This document shows positions 58,806 through 64,000 of a stretch of 64,000 nt of DNA, piece by piece. The stretch lies in contig JAJLRJ010000001.1 of the NCBI GenBank assembly GCA_024195265.1, forward strand, positions 59,066,789 to 59,130,788, in the 5' to 3' direction. This stretch comes from Dendrophyllia cribrosa (taxonomy: Eukaryota > Cnidaria > Anthozoa > Scleractinia > Dendrophylliidae). Made by a program: the position numbers and the translations under genes. Numbering within the stretch: the first letter of the stretch is position 1; each line of letters begins with the position of its first letter. A model generated the notes under the pieces. The model was not told the DNA's origin and searched no databases. It saw nothing but the letters and a program-made list of their open reading frames with translations.

Positions 58806-61800
58806 CTAGCTCTGTAGCAATGTTTGCAGAAATGTGACAACTTGAATATAGATATCAAGGCCACAAGACTGGCTCTCAGCTAGAGGACAGAATTGACTTA
58901 AAAGATTGTTGGTGTCATTTGCATTTGCTGTACGAGGTAGTTCTAGTTCAATCTCTGGGATGCTAATTTCAGCTGAATCACCCAGATGGACATCATCTCC
59001 ATCCCACTGAGGATTTGGTGTAGGTCCATTCCAATCAATACCAAATTGTTCAGCATCCTGTTAAAAAGCACAAAGTATGATGTAAAGGGCTGGCATGCCA
59101 CCGTTAGTGACAAAAAAGTTTAAATGCTAATGAGTGCTTGGGTTGTTAAAGGAGAACTGAAGACAAAAATTGAACATTTTTTTAAAGTTTTTTTTAGATA
59201 TTCCTACATATGTGAAATCAAGTTTCGGTAGTTATTTTTGCTCGTTTATCATTTTAGGCAAAAAAAAAAATTGAAGAAGAGTATTCCCCGCTTTTTCGAA
59301 CTTACTATTTTTTTTCTTAACCCTATTCGGCCTGGGGGGGCACAAAGTGCCCGTGCTAACTTTCAACATTCATAACTTCTTTAATATGTATTCAAACGCC
59401 ATCAAACTTTGTGACTTTTCCTGAAATTTATCAGGCAACAATTTCATATGACAATTTTTTGATCATGTGACGTGACGTTTCCATGGCAACAAGATTTTGA
59501 AAGCGATGTTCTTGGAAATTTGCATATTTATACCTTTGAATGAAGAAAAACAATGTTTATTGGTATAACTTTTGTATTTTTACATCATTTAGCGTTTATT
59601 TATTGGTTTTGATTAATTTTGCGTCAATGTGGACGGTTTTTAAGAGGTTTTAAAAATTTTCAGAAATCCAAGATGGTGGCCGTATAACTAATTACCTAAT
59701 AACTACGTCATATGACGTCATGGTTCCATTGTGCGGACCGCAAAGGAGACAGTTTTGGACGTACTATGTACCCTCTAGGTTTTATTGTCATAGCCTTAAT
59801 GTTCTTTAAGTTACGAAGGGGTGGCACAATGTGCCCCCCCCCCCCCCCCGCAGGCTCGGGAACTCAAAAAAAGCCCAGGCCGAATAGGGTTAAAGTTAAT
59901 TTTTGTCTTCAGTTCTTCTTTAACCCTTTAACCCCCAAGAGTGCCATATGGCACTCTTATCGATGTGAAGGCAACTAAGGCACCTGGTAAGTTGCTTCAA
60001 TAGAACCACTACTAACGGCCACCACTCTACAACGGCCAGAAAGGTCTGTCCGAAGGTGGCCGTTGTAGACTGAGGTTTGACTGTAATTAGTTTGCTATTT
60101 GCAGGTTTCTTATTCAGCAAATTGTAACACTGTCCAAATATGGTCATGATGCTTTTTTCTGCTGGTCGTACACGACACATATCCAGCTATATATGTAACA
60201 AAGTGAGATTTTAGAATAAAATTATATTTAATGTTGGCAAGCTATGGCCATTCAAGCCTGCAATTATACTGCAGCCTTCCTTCTCGTGTGACTGCTATAT
60301 TTGGCATACACCAACATTCAAGTCATATATTATCAATATGATGAATAATATAACAATTCTCAATCTTGCAAAATATTGTCTGATTCAGTGCTCAAACTTG
60401 CCCTATGGCCTTGTCAGCGAAGTACATGTATCTGGCAATATTCTGTGTGATTTTGCAGGATGGCTGTAGTTTGTTAATTGTATCACTGGTTTTTTCTGGT
60501 TTTTAATTCTTAATGAATAAGACTTATTATACGAGGGGTTTGACTATTTTCTCATTTCCCATTTCTTTGATCCCTCTTTAAAACAAGTATTTTATGCCCA
60601 CCATTTATTTTTCACAGCACTTCTCTAAAAATGTGCTGTGAGCTGTTAACCCAATAGACCTAATCAGGGCTCGAAATTAAAAAAAATTCTCAATCGCAAT
60701 TTGCAAGTAATTATTAAAATTTAGTCGCAAGTTCCAAAATTTTAGTCTCAAAAAAATAACTAACTACTACTACCGGAACCGGAAATGAGAAATGAGAAAT
60801 TTCTGAGAAAGTCTGAAAAAGTGCACCTGTGATACACTTCTTGGAAACCGCATTAATGGAGCATGAAATCGACGATTAAGTCACGCAACATTCAAGGCAA
60901 ATTTCAAAGGATTTTTCAGATAAAATTACAAGTACCAGTTACAAGTAAGACACAAGACTGTTGAATATAATTCCTTTATTAGCTAGGCCATAAAACACTC
61001 GCAAAATCGCGACTAATAGACAAATTTTAGTTGCAAAAGTGAAATCTTTAGTCGCAAATGCGCCCGATACAGGCGCAATTTCAAGCCCTGCTAATCGGCT
61101 GTTGTGTTTATGCTCTTGTTGCCACCCAATTCAGATCATGTGACGATTCATTTGGGAGGTTACAATCATTCTGTTCGTACATACACCCGTGCACTCAGTT
61201 AATGTCCCAACTGAATCATCACAGATCAGAATTGGGTGGCAACAAGAACGTAAACATGTTAGCCGATTAGGTCTATGGCTATTAGCACAAGGCTACACTT
61301 GCTCAGATTCAAGGGCTGTGTCATGAATATGATGCTGAATACAGCCAATGCTCTCATAAGCAATACAGTCAGTAGGGAAAAAAAGGGAGTCCACAACTGG
61401 AGTACAGGAATGATTCTCATAAACGGAGAGCTCAAACAGGGTTTTGTTAAGGACAGGCTGTCCCCTTTCATAGAGCTTTGACTAAACTTGGGATCATACA
61501 TGTAAATAATTTATTCACCTCTGACAAATGCTCCTGCCCATATGGCACTCTGTGAAGGCCCCATAGCCAAAGCTGAGAAGGAGTCATGTTTGCCTCTGTA
61601 GACAATGGGTGGTTATTCCAACCTTCAGCAAATTCATGCAGATGATAATTGATTCTTGGCTCAAAGACAAACCTCAAGGAGTACATGTGGATGTCATTGC
61701 TGATATCCAAAAGTCCCTCAGATTCCATATATGAAAATAGATTATAAAAAAGAAATAAACATCCACAGAACACATCTCTCCAGAGTCTTTCAATTCGTTG

Positions 61801-63471
61801 ATTGTGGCAGCTCCTTCCTGCAATAAAGCTTCCCCTGTCAGGACCTCTGCTAGGATGACTGAACATATGCCATGCCACATCAACATTTTCGACTCTTTTA
61901 TCACCTCTTACTCTAGACGGTAAACCAAATATCTCCACAGCTTCAAGGAAAAGCTTGAGTACTGTTACTGCTTGATTGTTGCTGTTGCATTTGAGATACA
62001 TAATATGCCTAGAATATCCATCAATTCCTCCATGTACCACAAATCCCCATCTACATAAAACAGAACAATTTAAGAGCATCTTAAAGTGCACCTAACCCCC
62101 AAATTTTTTTTTGCTTAATCAACTCTATGTACGTTGAAAAGTTGAATAGTTAAATATTTCTTGTTTTTAATGTCGCGTTAGTTATAGAGATTTGAATTTA
62201 CAAAATGCTAATTAGATGACTTAAATTCGGGATTTTGCCATTATTTCTACGTCAATTAACAATACGCAGTATACAACTTAAGGAAAATCAATTTGAGAAA
62301 CACTAAATATGAACTGTGGATAGTCAATTTGATTCGTAAAAAATATTACTTGGAGGTAAAAACAAGTAGTTGTATAATAAATGATTCCTGAATTGACGTC
62401 ATCTAATTAGCATTTTGTAAATTCAAATCTCTATAACTCACTAATGTGACGTTAAAAACAAGAAATATTTAACTATTCAACTTTTTAACGTATATAGAGT
62501 TGATTAAGCAAAAAAAATTTGGGGGTTAGGTGCACTTAAAACACATAACAATATTATAATACTGTAAAGATCTATTAAAACAAAAATCAGTAATAATGAT
62601 TTATTCATAGGGAATGCATTTCAATAGGCCAATTTGCAGACGTCATTGTTTACATCAGGCATTTAGAAATATTTATCCATGGAGCAAGCATATGTCATAC
62701 AAATGGAAAATTAGTTATCTTATTGTATAAATTATCCTAACCTTTATGTATATTCTGTGAGTTAAATAAAAATTGACTTGACTTGATCTTGTCAGGTTTG
62801 AAAGGAAATGGTTGCAAACCTGCTTTGATTGATGCTTACAGTGAATGTGTCTGACAGTTGTATGATACAAAAATGTAGGTACTTTACCTCCAGTATTATA
62901 CTCTGAGATGGCTAGCAGCTGCCACCAAGACTTAAGTCAAATGAAACTGAGGAAGAGGAAAGGAATCTACACAGTCTGGTAAAGAATTCTTGCAGGTGGC
63001 TGCTTTTATTAAGTTTTTGCCAGAATTTTTGAAATACCAAATCATGTTCCAACTTCATCCAAGGTACATAATTTTATAACAGGTACATGTATGTTGTCGC
63101 AGAGGCTGATGACAAGCTGATGGTCACCATGATGACCAAAACACAAGAGGAAAATTGACTTTCATAAAGTCCCTCAGTGCTCATGTTTCATTTACCTGAT
63201 TAATTTAATTATTTTATTTATTTAATTTAGTTTCATGTACCTGATTAATTTATGGTTCCCATCTATATGCCAAAGGGACAAGGGAGCTTTTACACAATAT
63301 GTTCGACGGTGCACAGCAGAGAGTTGAAGAACTCGTGTTAGAATACCCTCTGGACAAACTCTCCTCATACTGTCTTTATTTCGATTCCACTGGACATGCA
63401 ATCCTCCTGAGCTCAAGTGGCCTCGCATTCTTTGGTAACCACAGTTTGGGAAGTTTTGAAAGATGCGTGCA
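58806..63471 (-). CDS. DDE integrase-type transposase (element B, partial at right edge)
   Basis: Exons on minus: 63471-63241, 62050-61519, 59057-58806. The first exon, with the N terminus and HTH, must lie beyond 64000. Exon lengths 231 and 532 equal those of element A, and the intron phases agree. Catalytic residues are present: D in [11 protein letters not shown] in RVRGDKRVEN, E in [17 protein letters not shown] and QLWLWGL follow, and the C-terminal exon encodes FGIDW and SCGLDIY before TAG. The visible part is open throughout, so it is not obviously a pseudogene although its HECT partner is broken. The protein is clearly diverged from A, so this is a separate subfamily and not a recent duplicate. 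Confidence 0.85.
59150..59919. mobile_element. TTAA-flanked MITE, outer element
   Basis: Inverted ends AGGAGAACTGAAGACAAAAA (one mismatch on the right) are flanked by TTAA at 59146-59149 and 59920-59923. The first 13 bases are the same as the ends of the 5.6-kb element at 21278-26896, so this may be a non-autonomous relative. It lies in a transposase B intron and contains the element listed next. Confidence 0.82.
59321..59889. mobile_element. TTAA-flanked MITE nested in another TTAA MITE
   Basis: Inverted ends CCCTATTCGGCCTGGG are flanked by TTAA at 59317-59320 and 59890-59893. The CCCT start fits a piggyBac-type element. A poly-C tract lies near its right end. Confidence 0.8.
60657..61273. 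mobile_element. TA-flanked MITE split by a later insertion
   Basis: Left end GACCTAATC (60657) and right end GATTAGGTC (61273) are flanked by TA. The left arm is cut after nine bases and continues at 61091 (CTAATCGGCTGTTGTG). The arms carry CTTGTTGCCACCCAATTC and its inverse. Confidence 0.8.
60666..61090. mobile_element. hAT-like MITE nested in the TA-flanked MITE
   Basis: Ends AGGGCTCGAAATT and AATTTCAAGCCCTG are inverted and of hAT type. CTAATC stands on both sides (60660-60665 and 61091-61096). Internal repeats of TTAGTCGCAA occur. Confidence 0.78.
62085..62535. mobile_element. MITE at TTAA with ~130-bp arms
   Basis: Arms begin AGTGCACCTAACCCCCAAAT on the left and are matched inverted on the right (GGGGGTTAGGTGCAC). 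TTAA stands at 62081-62084 and 62536-62539, with a one-base slip at the boundary. It lies in a transposase B intron. Confidence 0.8.
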
Positions 63472-63502
63472 CTGCAGTTTGATATTAAAAATGTACAATG
63501 TA

Positions 63503-63668
63503 TGTGTTGTGGTTCAAATTTTATCTTTGGTTTGAAAATTTTCAAACCATTGATTTATTTATCTTTGTCTGAAATTATGTTAATGAATGTTAATGAGACA
63601 AAGTAAAACCAAAATCAAACTGGTTTAAAAAATTTTCAAACCAAAGAAAAATGTGAACCACAACATAT
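63503..63668. mobile_element. Small fold-back element
   Basis: TGTGTTGTGGTTCAAATTTT with TTTGGTTTGAAAATTTTCAA at the left is matched by the inverse at the right (TTTTCAAACCAAAGAAAA, then GAACCACAACATA). A half copy is at 11600-11668. Confidence 0.75.
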
Positions 63669-63823
63669 ATAATATCCTAGTCTAAGAGTATATTTAGTAA
63701 TGTTCATTGCTTCCCCTGTACTGGAGGACTCATTAGCTTTGGAATGAATAAATTTAAAAATAAAACATGCATGTATTTAAATGATAGTATGAAACAACAT
63801 ATTTCTTCTTAGTTTTTTTTTTA

Positions 63824-63846
63824 GGGGGGGGGGGGGGGGGGGGGGG
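63824..63846. repeat. 23-base poly-G tract
   Basis: An uninterrupted G run after a T run; no other feature attached. Confidence 0.95.
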
Positions 63847-64000
63847 TGCAGAAACAGCAGCAAAGTTACGAAAAACCTCTGTAACACTCAAAAAAGTCAG
63901 ATTTTTTTACAGGAAATATACATTTCTTTTAAAGGTGTTTCTCATGTAATTATTATCATTGAAAATGAGGTAGATCTGGGCTACCCTCTATATATTTCTA

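Larger units (their letters stand above)
54595..64000. mobile_element. Second, diverged HECT/transposase element (runs off the window)
   Basis: Same gene order and orientation as 43447-53887: HECT-type gene on +, then convergent integrase-type transposase on -. The transposase first exon and right terminus are beyond 64000, and the left terminus is not certain. At least five small elements have inserted into its introns, and its HECT gene is frameshifted, so it appears older. Confidence 0.75.

Overview
The window is eukaryotic and most resembles a stony coral or other anthozoan (inferred). Genes are split by GT-AG introns. Intergenic DNA is dense with tRNA-derived SINEs, small inverted-repeat elements, a Penelope-like fragment, and C-type lectin, THAP and 'P2X7-like' coding units, a mixture typical of cnidarian genomes. 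No bacterial operons, CRISPR arrays or complete rRNA/tRNA genes were seen.

Layout. 1-6.5 kb has no gene, only fold-back elements and a duplicated 150-bp block. 6.57-19.2 kb (+) is a complete 11-exon ALDH16A1 gene (847 codons) that keeps the catalytic cysteine lost in mammals. 20-27 kb is a SINE-rich stretch in which one SINE is split at TTAA by a 5.6-kb element. That element carries a damaged P2X7-like unit (+), a 1.1-kb tandem duplication and a THAP-domain unit (-). 27.5-35.4 kb (-) holds two duplicated secreted C-type lectin loci: one complete (three exons, 184 aa) and one for which only the lectin exon is found. Next to the second lies a near-perfect 437-bp-arm palindrome made of two head-to-head Penelope-like 3' ends. 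36.4-43.4 kb has no recognisable gene.

The most unusual region is 43.4-64 kb. A 10.4-kb DNA transposon (43447-53887) has about 0.55-kb terminal inverted repeats built from 21-bp satellite units and is flanked by a near-matching 6-bp target duplication. It carries two intact convergent genes. One encodes a 741-aa HECT-type E3 ubiquitin-ligase-like protein with a zinc-finger-like motif and a CUE-like segment (+). The other encodes a 496-aa DDE integrase-type transposase with an HTH domain (-).

Immediately downstream, a diverged second element repeats the same gene order. Its HECT gene has a one-base frameshift. Its transposase is visible as the last three exons, two of which have exactly the same lengths as in the first copy. 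Its introns are filled with nested TTAA- and TA-flanked small elements, and it runs off the right edge. The recurrence suggests a transposon lineage that carries a ubiquitin ligase together with its transposase.
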